A stretch of DNA of 64,000 bases from Areca catechu (taxonomy: Eukaryota > Streptophyta > Magnoliopsida > Arecales > Arecaceae): positions 7,940,471 to 8,004,470 of the forward strand of contig CM038050.1 of NCBI GenBank assembly GCA_021397845.1, in the 5' to 3' direction. Made by a program: the position numbers and the translations under genes. This document shows, one piece after another, positions 34,129 to 45,241 of this stretch. The notes under the pieces are model-generated. The model saw only the letters and a list, made by a program, of their open reading frames with translations. It was not told the origin of the DNA and did not search any database. The number at the start of each line of letters is the position of its first letter. The stretch's first letter is position 1.

Positions 34129-34330
34129 TGTTGCCGACCTTATTGCTATGGCCTGTAGCTATAAGTTGGCACCGGACATCTATCCCCTTTACTTCGGAAT
34201 CCTGGCATCCTCGGATATGCAAAATAAGGTTAGAGATCCGGACGGGGATTTTCGACCGGGGCACTCTGACGATCAAGTCAGCAAGCGGCAAAGTGAAACA
34301 AATCCACAAAACGGAATGGGCCTTTTTCAT
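34129..34330 (-). repeat. Left (3') LTR part of Tat element 1
   Basis: About 200 bp match 45242-45430, including 'aatcctggcatcctcggat' and 'gcaaaataaggttagaga'. Similarity stops abruptly after 'aatccac', so either this LTR is truncated or the shared block is only part of it. Confidence 0.55.
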
Positions 34331-34493
34331 CTCTCGGGTCGCCTTTATTCGCTAAAACAACCTGGTGAGTGCCCGGTGATTCTCATTTTCTCTCCTGTTT
34401 CTTCTTAAACCCCGGTACTCTCCCCTGTCTCGGGTGAACTGGACCTTTCTCTAGGCTCCTGTCATCTTCCTTCCTTTCTCAAACTTCCTCCTC

Positions 34494-37400
34494 GATGGCT
34501 CCTTTGTGTCATCGCCCTCGCTTCTCTTCTAACCCGGATAAGGCCGGTCCCTCCCGGTTGAGGACTCCATCGTCCTCCTTGTCGGAGGACGATGCTCCCC
34601 TTGACATCCGGAGGTGATTACGTCCGAGCGGAATAACCATCGGAAGCCTTAGGGCCCCTAGGGTTCCTCCTGCTGTCCTTGCTCCTCCCATCTTTGCCAT
34701 CGCCCCTTCGGTAGCAGAGGCCCCTTTCGGTCCCTCCGGTTTTACTTCGATGATGACCGGAGAAAAACTTTCCTTGATCCAGGACATGTTTGGGATTCCG
34801 GATTCCATCCAGCTCTCACTCTCGAGTCCGGGGGAGCGAGTTACTTCGAGCGACCCTGGCCGGGTTGCTTTTTATGAGGACTTCCTTGCCGGGGGTCTTC
34901 ATTTTTTACTCCACCCTTTCTTCTTTTCCTTTTTGAGCCATTACCACCTTGTTCCGGCCTAGTTGTCTCCTAACGCCATCAGGGCCATTTTTGCCTTCAT
35001 CGTCTTTTATCACTTTCACGGGTTCGTTGCTCGTTTCTCGCTGTTCATGGCCCTCTTTATCCTGAAGCGCTACCCTACCGATGATGGTTAGTGGTACCTT
35101 TCTCCCCGCCTAAGTGCCTCCGATTCGACCTTCCCACATCCATCAAGAGGTGAAAGAACCGATTCTTCTTCATCTCGGCCAGGGACGTTGATTGGATCTG
35201 GAATGAGCCAGATCGGTCCCCGAACCGGAACTCCCAAGTTGAGCTGGTTGACTGATAGGTTACTCCCAGCTCTTAGGTGACATGGTTCCCTCCCTCGAAG
35301 TTCTGCTCTCGGAGCAGAATTTGTTCGAGGCAGGGATTGGCCTGATCCGGACGATTGGTGAGGCTCCATGCCTCCTTTTTCTTTTCTTTCTTCTCTCCTT
35401 TTCTTTGTGATCTCCTTTGACCTTTTTCTTTTTCCCAGGGATGAAGTTCTCCATGGATAGCCTAATGCAGTCAGGCCAGAAGAGAAGCACTTCGGCCGGG
35501 GCCCAGGACACTGCACTGAAGAGGGCCCGTGTGGAGATGGATCAGGGGCCCATGCCCACTCCGACCTCGGAGCAAAAGGCGATGGATACAACCTGTCGGC
35601 CACCTCAGCAGCAAACTCCTGCCCCAGAGATCATCGACATCGATGGGGGCAGGGAGGAGCGACCGGTGCCTCCTCCGACAGTCGTGGCGACCAGTGCTCC
35701 GACGGTGGCTGTGACGGTGGTGGTGACCTCGCAGACCATGGCTTCGCATGCCGAAGGGACTCCTGCTCAGCCCTCCTCCGAGCCCCACCTCGCACCGGCA
35801 GGGATTCCAAGTAATGCCTCTGTCATCCAGGACCAGGGTTTAGCAGAAAGAATGATGGAGTATGCGGCCCAGCCGAGAGACCGCCACTTGAGGGGTGGCC
35901 GGGACTACATGGCCGCACTGCTCGGGATCCTTCCCCAGCTCTTCACGATGAGTATCCAGCACCTCCATTTAATGTTCCAGTTGGGTTTTTAAAGCGTTTT
36001 GAACTCATCTTTGATGCAGATCGGGACTGACATGCTCTTTCTCCATGACTTCTTCACTAGTTATGCGAGGAAAGAGGTCGAAAGGGAGAAGAAGCTGGTT
36101 AAGCTCACGGTCAACGTGAAGGATCTAATAGAGAAGGGGCAGGAGCTGACAGAGAGCAACCAGGCTCTTCGGGGAGACCTGGCCTGAGCTGAAGGGTGTA
36201 TCAGGGACCTCGAGGCCTCCCAGTCCGAGGAGAGGATCTCGAATCAGTGCCGTGATGATGAGGACGTAGCGGAGATCTCCCGTCTAGAGGGGCAATCCCG
36301 GTCATTGGAGAGCTGGGTCGATGAGGTCCTAGCCGAACTGATGGCGGCCAAAAAGAAAACTTCTTACATCTCAGGGCTGCTGGAGGCCGTGCAGAGGGAT
36401 GCCCAGGATGTTGGAATTCTCTCAGGAATAGAAAAGTATGTTGCATAAAATCAGGCATCAAAAGCCTGACCGCAGCGAAAGCATATATAAAAATAATATT
36501 ATATCAAATCATACAAATCATAAATAAATCTAATTTATTTATCAAAAGTTTCTAACATGCTGAACAACATGAGAAAAATATTAGATCTGAAATAAAAATT
36601 ATTTTAAGCATCAAATACTTACCTGGATCGCTATTTGGGACTGCTCTGAAAAGCATGCAGAGCCGCTACTAAAAAGCCAGGATTCTGTCGGAGTCGCGCA
36701 ATTGCCCGGCCTCTGCTGGTATTCACATGAAGCTCTCGCAACCGAGTTGTAGAGGGCACCGGACTGCTAGATCCTTGCAGCCTTCTTCTCTTTCTGCAAA
36801 TCATCGACTTCAAAAACTGTGCCGATCCAAATTCGGACCAGCTTTCGACTTCTATCTTGTAAATCAAACTATGCAAGATCTTTGGATCCGTTTTCTCTTC
36901 TTTCTCTAGTAGAGCATCTCTCTAGATCTCTCAGAAGGAAGAAAAAAGCATATAAAGGAAGAGGAGATGTTGGCCTTAGGAGAGAGACTCCCTGGAAGAC
37001 ATCCAAGAAGAAGCACGTCCAGAAAGAAAGCTCATGACCAAGAGGGATTTTTCATGCCAATAATATTTTGGTCGGCCACCCCTCTCTCCCTTTTATGATT
37101 TACCATAAATTAATTCCCCAAGTCCTCCATGCCAAAACATCGGTGTTTTATTTCAAGTGGTTGAAAATTAAAAGGAGTAAAAGAGGAGGACTCCTCCTCC
37201 CCTCTTTCTCTTCATGTTAAAACACATTAGCGCCTTGGTTTTCACGCCCTATCTCTTTTGTCGCCCAAAATAAATGGGACCGACAAGGTAGGCGTGTGGA
37301 GGGAAGGGGAGACAAGGAGAGAGAGTCCCAGTCTAACTGGACTTTGGGTCATTGTCCAAATGAAGTGATTTTACAGTCAAACTGAAGCCGATTTTAAATC

Positions 37401-38919
37401 CGATCGAACCATTTCGAAGTAGACATTGACCCGAATCAATTATGATTAATTAATTGAGTCTAACTCAATTAAATTAAATCTAATTATTTTAATTAACATT
37501 TAATCCATAATTAATTAACTGTAATATTTATAATTATGTCAAATATTAATTGTTACACTTACAATTAGGTCCAAATTGATTTGCTGATTTGTTACTTGAG
37601 CTCCTAATGTGTGTGACCCCTTAGGTCCTATCCTGTATGGTAATGAGACATGCTATAATCTCCATTATATATCATCAAAACTCCTTTCGATGGATTGAAA
37701 TAATTTTAGCTCAACCCTAATTAGGATCATCGATCTGAGAATGATCCTAATGGGCTCTCGTAATCCATCAGTGATACCTAGCAGTATATAGTGGCAACCC
37801 AGCAGAATAAGATTGGAATCCCTAGATGTAGTTACCATGTGATTCGATTGCTCTATCAAAATCCCGACATGATGTTGGTTATGGATACTCGTCAAACCCA
37901 TCAGTCATATGCTTAACCTAATCGACTCAAGTCCAATTGTGATACTAATGAAAATACTTTTTCATTATCACTCTACTATGGCCATAGACTTATGGACTTA
38001 GTCTCATTAAGCTTGCATAGGATTATACCTTACTACTAAGGCTGATAGATCCCTACAAGTGAACACCCTACTCCTACAATAAACTTACTGCAGCCAATGA
38101 ACACCGCAAGGTCCCGTATGGATAGGAACCATGTGATTGTGCTATCAAACTATAGCAACCTTATTATGAGTAGCCGAGACACTCTAGGTCAAGGAACTAT
38201 TCACACAATTACAGCATCAAGAAGTTATCGATGAGTGAGTATCATCCGTATAACTTTCTGTACTTGGTCATGCTCGGTACCATTGATCTCTATCAACTAT
38301 CTGCACTCTCACTCCAGTGTCACCACACTATAGGTCAGAGACTCATCAACTTAGAAAGGAAAGTGATCTATGCACCGATTTTAACGGATCAATCACCGTC
38401 CTCGTGATTTTCCAATAATCGGGAGCCTTTAGGAGTTAATCTATAAAGACACATGCATCAGATTCTCAACTCTTGAGAATATATGTCATTGTCCATTAAC
38501 TCCATGGACGATTCATAGATACAACAATATGAATGAAACTGATATCCTTTATTAAAGAAGAATTAAGTACAAAGTTCATGCCCTAAATTAAAAATGTGTC
38601 AAGCCAACATGGCTTTTAGGGCATACGTCTAACATAGGAGGTCGTGCTTAAGTTCCGAGCTTTCCAAGAGTTCAAGGATGAGGTCCACGAAGCTGCCATG
38701 GACTCCTTCTTGAAGGGCTTTGAGGTCTGTCGGAAGAAGGTGGCCTACCTCTTCCTGGAGCTCGATTTGGTCGGAGTCGTCCTTGGCGGCCCCAGGGAGC
38801 AGCCCAAGGAGTCAGCGATGCCAGGAGCAGCCGATGAGGGGACCGCCGGGCTACCAGCTGGGGAGGCAACCAGTGACACGGAGGCTTCCCATCCTGGGAT
38901 GGAGCCAGCGATGGAGTGA
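34494..38919 (+). pseudogene. Antisense ORF of Tat element 1 ('putative gypsy type transposon' domain), broken
   Basis: The plus strand carries a protein relic typical of the extra ORF in Tat elements. The N-terminal domain (34750-35230) reads GRVAFYEDFLAGGLHFLLHP, then LSPNAIRAIFAFIVFYHF and KNRFFFISARDVDWIWNEP. This resembles the Pfam domain called putative gypsy-type transposon (Transposase_28). A low-complexity hinge with a basic patch (ALKRARVE) follows at 35417-35992, then a coiled-coil-rich part (36060-36400). After the solo LTR the C-terminal part resumes (38640-38919: KFRAFQEFKDEVHEAAMDSF). Breaks are a stop at 34618, an amber replacing a Gln codon at 34960, further stops and frameshifts, and the 2.2-kb insertion. 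Its role in transposition is unknown. Confidence 0.7.
36409..38634. mobile_element. Solo LTR, 2.2 kb, inside the antisense ORF of Tat element 1
   Basis: Starts TGTTGGAATTC and ends CGTCTAACA, giving the expected TGTT/AACA inverted termini. Flanks are CAGGA (36404-36408) and TAGGA (38635-38639), a 5-bp duplication with one transition. Removing it rejoins the antisense coding stretch. The right end, with 'catggcttttagggcat', matches the solo LTR in the transporter intron. There is no internal coding region. Confidence 0.82.
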
Positions 38920-39251
38920 CCTCGGGTCCTTCATTTCGTATTCTAGTGTAGGGTTTTTGTTTTGTTCATTTGGGTCGCCCGGTCTGTCGGGTCCCTTTCA
39001 TTTGTATTAAACCTCCACACTCAGGAATGAAGCTCTTTTCCCTTTTCACAGCTTAGTGTTCTTGTCTTTGACTCTTTGCTTTGCTCCTTTGTTGATGGCG
39101 GGTCCGAATCCCCCCTGGTTATCTGTCGGAGCCAAGTCTATGACTCTGATTTGAAGTTCGACTCTGCCTCTTGGCTAGAAATCAGGTTCAGAAGGCCTCC
39201 ATGCCTCGGCGTGGGATTCCTGGAGCTTCCGGCTTGTACTCATAAGTCTTT

Positions 39252-39617
39252 GGTGCCGGAACTTTGGTTGCCGGAACTGAGTTCCATGCGGTCATTTTCC
39301 GGACTGAGCTCCGGGCTTTCATGCTAGAAATGGGTTCCGTGCCATCTTCTAGACTGAACTTCGGGCTTTCATGCCAGAACTGGATTTCGTGCCATCTTCT
39401 GGACTGAATTCTGAGCTTTCATGCTGGAACTGGGTTCCGTGCCATCTTCCGGACTAAACTCCCAGCTCTTATGCCAGAATTGGGTTTCGTGCCATCTTCC
39501 GGACTGAACTCTGGGCTCTCATGCTGGAATTGGGTTCTGTGCCATCTTTCGGACTGAACTCCATGCTCTCATGCCAGAACTAGGTTCCGTTCCATCTTCC
39601 GGACTGAACTCCGGGCT
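39252..39617. repeat. 50-bp tandem array, about 7 units
   Basis: Unit starts fall at 39302, 39352, 39402, 39452, 39502, 39552 and 39602, an exact 50-bp period. Each unit contains 'gactgaactc' and 'ggttccgtgccatcttcc'. Earlier, more diverged part-units begin near 39252. It lies between the integrase end and the antisense ORF of Tat element 1. Confidence 0.92.
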
Positions 39618-39760
39618 TTGTGTTTCCCACGAATCGCTTTGCGGGACTTTTGCCTTGCCTTTGTTTGTCAGACCTAAGGTCGGGTGACAATAGTCCTACG
39701 AGACAGAGACAAGTATTGCACTAAAGAGAATTTTATTATTAATATTCAGGAAGTCTTACA

Positions 39761-40850
39761 TCATTGGTAATACATCCTCAAATTTGCGATGTTCCATGTT
39801 CGCGGAAATTGTGCTCCATTGAGCTCAGTGAGATAGTAGGCACTGTGAGGGAGGGCTTCGACCACCTTGTAAGTGCCTTCCCAGTTTGGAGAAAGCTTAC
39901 CACACTCTCGAGGTTGGGAGGCTTTGGGATGTCGCAACACCAGGTCTCCTGGGCGAAAGGACTTCGATCTTACCCTGGAGTTATAATATCTGGCCACCCA
40001 TTGCCAGTAAGCTTCCATTTAAACTCGAGCCCTGTCTCTTGTTTCTTCAAGTAGATCTAGATTGAGAAGGATTCATGTTGGGCTCTCGGCTTCGTCATAT
40101 TGCTTTACACGCAATGTCAGCAGACCGAGTTCCACCGGAATCACCGCTTTCACATCGAAGACAAGGTTGAATGGTGTTTCATCCGTCACCATCATTGGCA
40201 TTGTGTGGTATGCCCATAGGACACTGGAAAGTTCTTCGGCCCATCTACCCTTGGCCTGATCCAACCTGGTCCGGAGCCCTTGAAGGATGGTCCGGTTTGT
40301 CACTCGGCGTCTCCTTTGGTCTAAGGGTGTGCTACCGAGGTGAAGCGATGATGAATGCCAAGGTCGTTGCAGAACTTCTCGAACTCCCGATTGTCGAACT
40401 ATCGTTCGTTGTCTATGATGATGGTGCGAGGGAGTCCGAAGTAGCATATGATTGATTTCCAGAAGAACCTGCTGACATTTGCTTCCATGATCCGGGCTAA
40501 TGGCTCAGCCTCAACCCACTTAGTGAAGTAGTCGATAGCGACTATCAAGAACTTACGCTACCCGGAGGAAAGGGACCAAGGATGTCCATGCCCTACTCAG
40601 CAAACGGCCAGGGGTAGAGAGCTAGGAGAGAGGCGCAGCCGGCTGGTGTTGCATAATGGCATGACGTTGATAGCGGTCACACCTCTTGACAAAGTTGGCT
40701 GCGTCCTCCCTCATCATTTCCCAGAAGTACCCCTAGCGGAGGGTCTTGTATGCCAGAGTTCTGCGCCCCACATGATTTCCGCAGAGGCCTTCATGTATTT
40801 CCTGGAGCACGACTCCTGCTTCCGTGGGTCTCAAACATTTGAGAAGTGGT
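39761..40850 (-). pseudogene. Integrase of Tat element 1
   Basis: The core is interrupted, but its C-terminal half is readable. DQAKGRWAEELSSVLWAYHT and TPFNLVFDVKAVIPVELGL (about 40260-40120) follow the conserved end of the gypsy integrase core. FRPGDLVLRHPK and NWEGTYKVVEAL (about 39940-39850) give the C-terminal GPY/F-like domain, with Glu replacing the usual Pro. The zinc-binding N-terminal part around 40650-40850 is frameshifted. Confidence 0.75.
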
Positions 40851-41446
40851 TAGGAGTAGGACCTCCAGTAGAGCATATCGTCCATCAGCACAAAGCGCGC
40901 GGCCTTCCTTTTGATGAGGCCGGCCTCTATCCGATCTTCGGGCAAGGTAATGTCGGTGATGTATTTGACATACTTGTCCATCCAGCTAGGCTCCGGGATG
41001 ACCTGCTGTAATTCTCTGGGGGCTTCATAGCTCGGGACATGATGATGTTCGATATAGGCGCGACCCAGGGATGAGTCTGGCAGGGTTGCCAGCTGGGAGA
41101 GGGCGTCAGCACGAGCATTTTTTTTGCATGGAATATGGTAGATGCTGAAGCACTTAAAACCTGCTACACTTGTACATACTAACTCTAGGTACTTTGACAT
41201 TTGAGGGTCCCGGGCCTCGAACTCGCCTGAGACCTGCCCGACCACCAACTGTGAATTAGTGAAGACCCTCAAGCTGGTCACGCCCAGTTCGTGGGAGACT
41301 CTTAGTCTCACGAGGAGCGCTTCATACTCCACCTGATTATTGGTGGCGGCGAATTGGAGGCGGAGTGTGCCCTCAGCGATGACTCCCTCGCTTTTAGCGA
41401 GGATGAGCCCGGCCCCACTTCCACCAGAGTTGGAGGCTTCATCCAC
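40850..41446 (-). pseudogene. Second (archaeal-like) RNase H domain of Tat element 1
   Basis: A 198-codon open stretch. It shows the start GGSGAGLILAKSEGVIAEGT, then NNQVEYEALLVRLRVSHELG with the catalytic Glu, VFTNSQLVVGQVSGEF where an Asp is usual before SQL (here Asn), and ARADALSQLATL with the last Asp. An additional RNase H between the first RNase H and integrase marks the Tat group. The Asp-to-Asn change would disable catalysis. Confidence 0.8.
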
Positions 41447-41479
41447 GTGTAGGACCCAGATGTCCTCCTCCGATTCAGG

Positions 41480-43114
41480 TCCTGGTTATTGATTCTGGGG
41501 GCTCTCTTTCGACCCCTCGCCAAGGCCTGCATACTCAACTAAAAAGTCAGCCAGTACCTGTGCCTTCATGGACGACCTCGATCGGTAGGCGATGTCAAAC
41601 TCATTGAGCTTCAGCACCCACTTCGCTAGTCGTCCGGACATATCGGGTTGGCTGAGTATGGCCTTTAGCAGTTGATCCATCAGGACTGCGATCGGGTGTG
41701 CTTGGAAGTAAGGCCTGAGATGTTAGGCAGACACAATGAGCACAAAAATTAACTTCTTGAATCGAGAATACCTGAGCTCGGCATCGCGAAGAAGCTTGCT
41801 TGTATAGTATACAGGTCTCTGGATCCCTCCGTCATCCATTCGGATCAGGATCGAGCTGACAGTCTCTGGAGTGACCGCCATATATAGGAGGAGCTTTTCT
41901 CCCTCCTCCAACTGGGAGAGCAGTGGTGGTGATGCCAGGGTCTTCTTTAGCTCATCGAATACCTCCTGGCACTCCTTCGTCCAGGCGAAGTCATGCATCT
42001 TTCTCAGCACCTTGAAGAAGGGCCGGCAACGATCGACAGATCGTGAGACAAATCGGCTCAGGGCTGTTATCCGGTCGGTGAGTTGCTGGACTTGCTTCTT
42101 GGAGGTGGGCTGCTCCATGTCAAGGATTGCTCGGACTTTTTCTGGATTGGCTTCATTCCCTTTTTAGGTTACCATGAAGCCAAGAAACTTCCTTGCTGCC
42201 ACATGAAAGCGCACTTCGCCGGGTTTAACTTCATTTGGTGGAGGCGAAGGTTACAGAAGGTCTCCGTCAGGTCATCGACATGGTCCGAGGTTGGCTTGCT
42301 CATAACGAGCATGTCATTCACGTACACCTGTATGTTGCGGTCGATTTGATCTTTGAAGACCTTGTTGACCAAACGCTGGTACGTGGGCTAGCGTTCTTCA
42401 GGCTGAAGGGCATCATTCTGTAGTATGTCCCGCGATCCATGATGAAGGCAGTATGCTCCTCGTCCTCCGGATGCATCTGTATCTGATTGTACCTGGAGAA
42501 CGCATCCATTAAGGAGAAGAGGCGGTGCCCCGAAGTGGCATCCACGAGCTGGTCGATCTTTGGAAGAGAAGAGCTGTCTTTTGGGCAAGCATGATTGAGG
42601 TCGATGTAGTCCACATAGATCCTCTACTTTTCATTATTTTTCTTGACCATAACTACGTTGGCTAGCCAGCTAGAGTACTGCACTTCGCGGACAAAGCCAG
42701 CGATGAGGAGCTTCTCCACCTCGTCGTTGATCTTCCTCTGCCTCTATGCAGCAAAGCTTCTCTTCTTCTACCGAACTGGACGGCACTTCGGATTAATCTT
42801 CAACTGATGGGTGATGACATCTGGGGGATACCTGGCATATCCACCGCAGACCAAGCGCTTACATCTGCGTTCGCCTGAAGGAAGCTTAGCAAACAAGTCC
42901 GCTCGTCTTTCGATAGTTGGGCTCCTATTTGCACCATCTTCAGTGGGTCCGAGCTAAGAGGGTACGTCATTAGGTGCTCAACGAGGCCACCCCTAGCATC
43001 CTGCGCCATTTGGTCGAGGTCATCGACGTCAGAGTCGAGCTCGGCGCTCTGGGCTCCTAGGATAGCCTGCAAGCAATGCGGGACGGGCTGAGCTACCCCC
43101 CTCACCTCTTCCAC
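41480..43114 (-). pseudogene. Reverse transcriptase and first RNase H of Tat element 1, frameshifted
   Basis: Blocks in the expected order: a linker to RT (43114-42800, ending NADVSAWSAVDMPGIP), RT palm motifs (DYIDLNHACPKDSSSLPKID, HRLFSLMDAFSRYNQIQMHP at about 42610-42480), the catalytic box in altered form VYVNDML instead of YVDD (about 42325), and the RH connection and RNase H start (KECQEVFDELKKTLASPPLL, PVYYTSKLLRDAELRYS, about 42020-41770), ending VLADFLVEY near 41550. Several frameshifts lie between blocks. Confidence 0.8.
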
Positions 43115-43132
43115 CCGGTAAGAGGTAGAGAA

Positions 43133-45156
43133 CTATACCAACAATCTTTTGGTAGAAATGACCACGTCGAGCTGGTTGAGCCCATGGCGGCCCAAAATAG
43201 CATTGTACGGTGACGGGAGTCTAACGACAGTGAAAGTCATCATGACTGTGCTCTGCCAAGGTGGAGTCCCGGCAGTGACAGGGAGGGTGATTTCTCCCTC
43301 GACTCCTACAGAATCTCCGGTGAAACCCACGAGAGGGGTGTGTACTGGCCTTAGCCGATCATGAGACAAGTTCATCTGAGAGAAAGAATCATAAAAAAGA
43401 ACGTCCGTGGAGCTCCCACTATCAACCATAATACGGTGTACAGGATGCTTAGCGATGGTCATCTCGACCATGACAGCATCATTATTTACATTTTCTTCTT
43501 CACCTCCCTTCTCCTTCGTAAAAAGGAGTACATTTTCTAGATCTCCTCTCTCTCGGGCTCTCTTCGATGCATGCCCTATTCCCCAAGAGATCATGCTCAC
43601 AGGCTTCTCCGTGGGGTGGTTGTCGATTGTAGGTACAGGTGGAAGGTCCACAAGTGGTTGATCCTCCGCTGGGGCCTCTTTTCTCATGAACTTCCTGAGA
43701 TAGCCCCTCCTGATTAGATCCTCGATCTCCCTCTTCAGGTTATGGCACTCTTTAGTGTCGTGGCCGTGGTCACAATGGAACTGGCAGTACTTCATCTTGT
43801 CGCGACTGCTTGATGGCTTCTGAGAGAGAGGTTGGCGAAGGTAGCGCTCGCCATCGATCTCCATATGAATCTTTGTCCTCGGAGCTAGGAGGGGAGTGAA
43901 GGTCTGCTCGGGGACGGGACCATTCTTCTGCTTCGGTCCCCACCGGAAGTCTGCAGGTAGCTCGGGCTTCCGCATTCCAGGCACATCCCTTGTGGTAGGC
44001 TTCCTTGAAGGCTTCCCTTCCAGTTCTCTCCTGGTACAGTTAGCCTCCTCAGTGCGGATGTACTTATGGACGTAGATGAGGAGTTCAGAGTATGTCTTGG
44101 ACAGCTTCTTATCCAAGGAATATGTTAGGCAGGAGGTCCTGAGCCCTCGCTTCAATGCCAGCATGGTTACGGGCTCGTCCAAACTGTAGATTTTCAAAGC
44201 AGCAGTCTTAAAGCGGGTTACATAGTCCCACAGGAGCTCATGGTCTTGCTGCTGGATGGAGAAGAGGCTATCCACCTCCCGTGGCACCTTTCGATAAGCA
44301 TCGAAGTGGGCCATAAACCTCCTCTCCAACTGTTGGAAGGAGTCGATGCTTTCGGGCTCGAGACGGGTGAACCAGAATCAAGCGACCTTTCGGAAGGTGG
44401 CTGGAATGGTGATGCACAGGAGGATGTCCCTTGCCTCCTGGACTCTCATGAGAGCTTTATAGCTCTCCAAGTGGTCCAGGGGATCGGTGGTCCCGTCGTA
44501 GGGATCCACATGAGGCATACGGATCCGACTTGGAATCGGTTCCTCTTGGATTTTCTGGAAAAAGGGGGTTGGGCATTATAGCCCACTGGCTCGTTGGGGG
44601 AGCCCTGCATGTTGGTGAACCGATGGGAGATCTCCGCTAGTTTGCGCTCTTACTCTTCGAGGTGCCTCTTGGCCAGGTGCCTGATGGCCTTGTTAATGGA
44701 ACCTTCCATTGAGGCCGCTGGGGAAGGAGTTGACAGGTCGCGGTGAGGGGCCTTGCCCCGACGGTGCTTGCTTTGCTTGGCAGCATCATTGTTGTCCATC
44801 GAGTATCGGCTCTCACGGTCCGCCTACCCAGTGTGATTCCTCTTTGCGGGGGTTGGTCGTGGCCCGCGGATGGGACGGCCAGCCTTGGATGGAGCGCAAG
44901 CTTCCACGGGGGCTCGCGGCTCAAGAGACGGGAGTTCCTGGCTGGGGTGAGTGGCCAGGGAGCGCTGCTGATGCTGCAACTATCACTCGGTCATGGTCAG
45001 CGCCTACATCTGTTGGACAAGTGCAGTGTACTGACCGTCTACCGAGGATAGCTGAGGAGGAGCGAGAAGTTCCCCCACCGGGCTGCGGGGGACCAGGGGA
45101 GAGGGGACTTCTCCTGCTTGGCTGGTGGAAGCTTCACAACCGCGAGTCACCACCAT
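43133..45156 (-). pseudogene. Gag and protease of Tat element 1
   Basis: From about 45156 the gag start runs through frame changes. The typical motif 'DPLDHLESYKAL'-like segment lies near 44460, then an in-frame TGA at 44380-44378 precedes the long open block 44329-43133 (398 codons). That block holds the gag core (LYSIQQ-like DSLFSIQQQDHELLWDYVTR), a zinc-binding CQFHCDHGHDTKECHNLKRE (about 43790-43730), and a retropepsin with catalytic VDSGSSTDVLFYDSF (about 43430-43385). It is the best-preserved coding stretch of either Tat element. Confidence 0.82.
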
Positions 45157-45215
45157 ATTTTGAGTCGAGCTATTCTTACACTCGTGGGGGGGGGGGGGGC
45201 TTGTTCGTACAAGGG

Positions 45216-45238
45216 CTTTCCCCCCTTCCTGGCGTGAC
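45216..45238 (-). other. Candidate primer-binding site of Tat element 1
   Basis: Read on the minus strand just inside the right LTR: TTGTCACGCCAGGAAGGGGG. It resembles the site in Tat element 2 (TTGGCGCTAGAAGAAGGGCA) at the same position. The match to a tRNA 3' end is not established. Confidence 0.35.
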
Positions 45239-45241
45239 AAT

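Noticed and set aside
34129..34330. Complete left LTR equal in length to the right one
   Set aside because: Similarity to the right copy stops after about 200 bp, so a full LTR cannot be claimed at this end.
39252..39617. Possible CRISPR-like array (regular 50-bp repeats)
   Set aside because: The units are contiguous without unique spacers, and lie in a plant retrotransposon; it is a simple tandem array.
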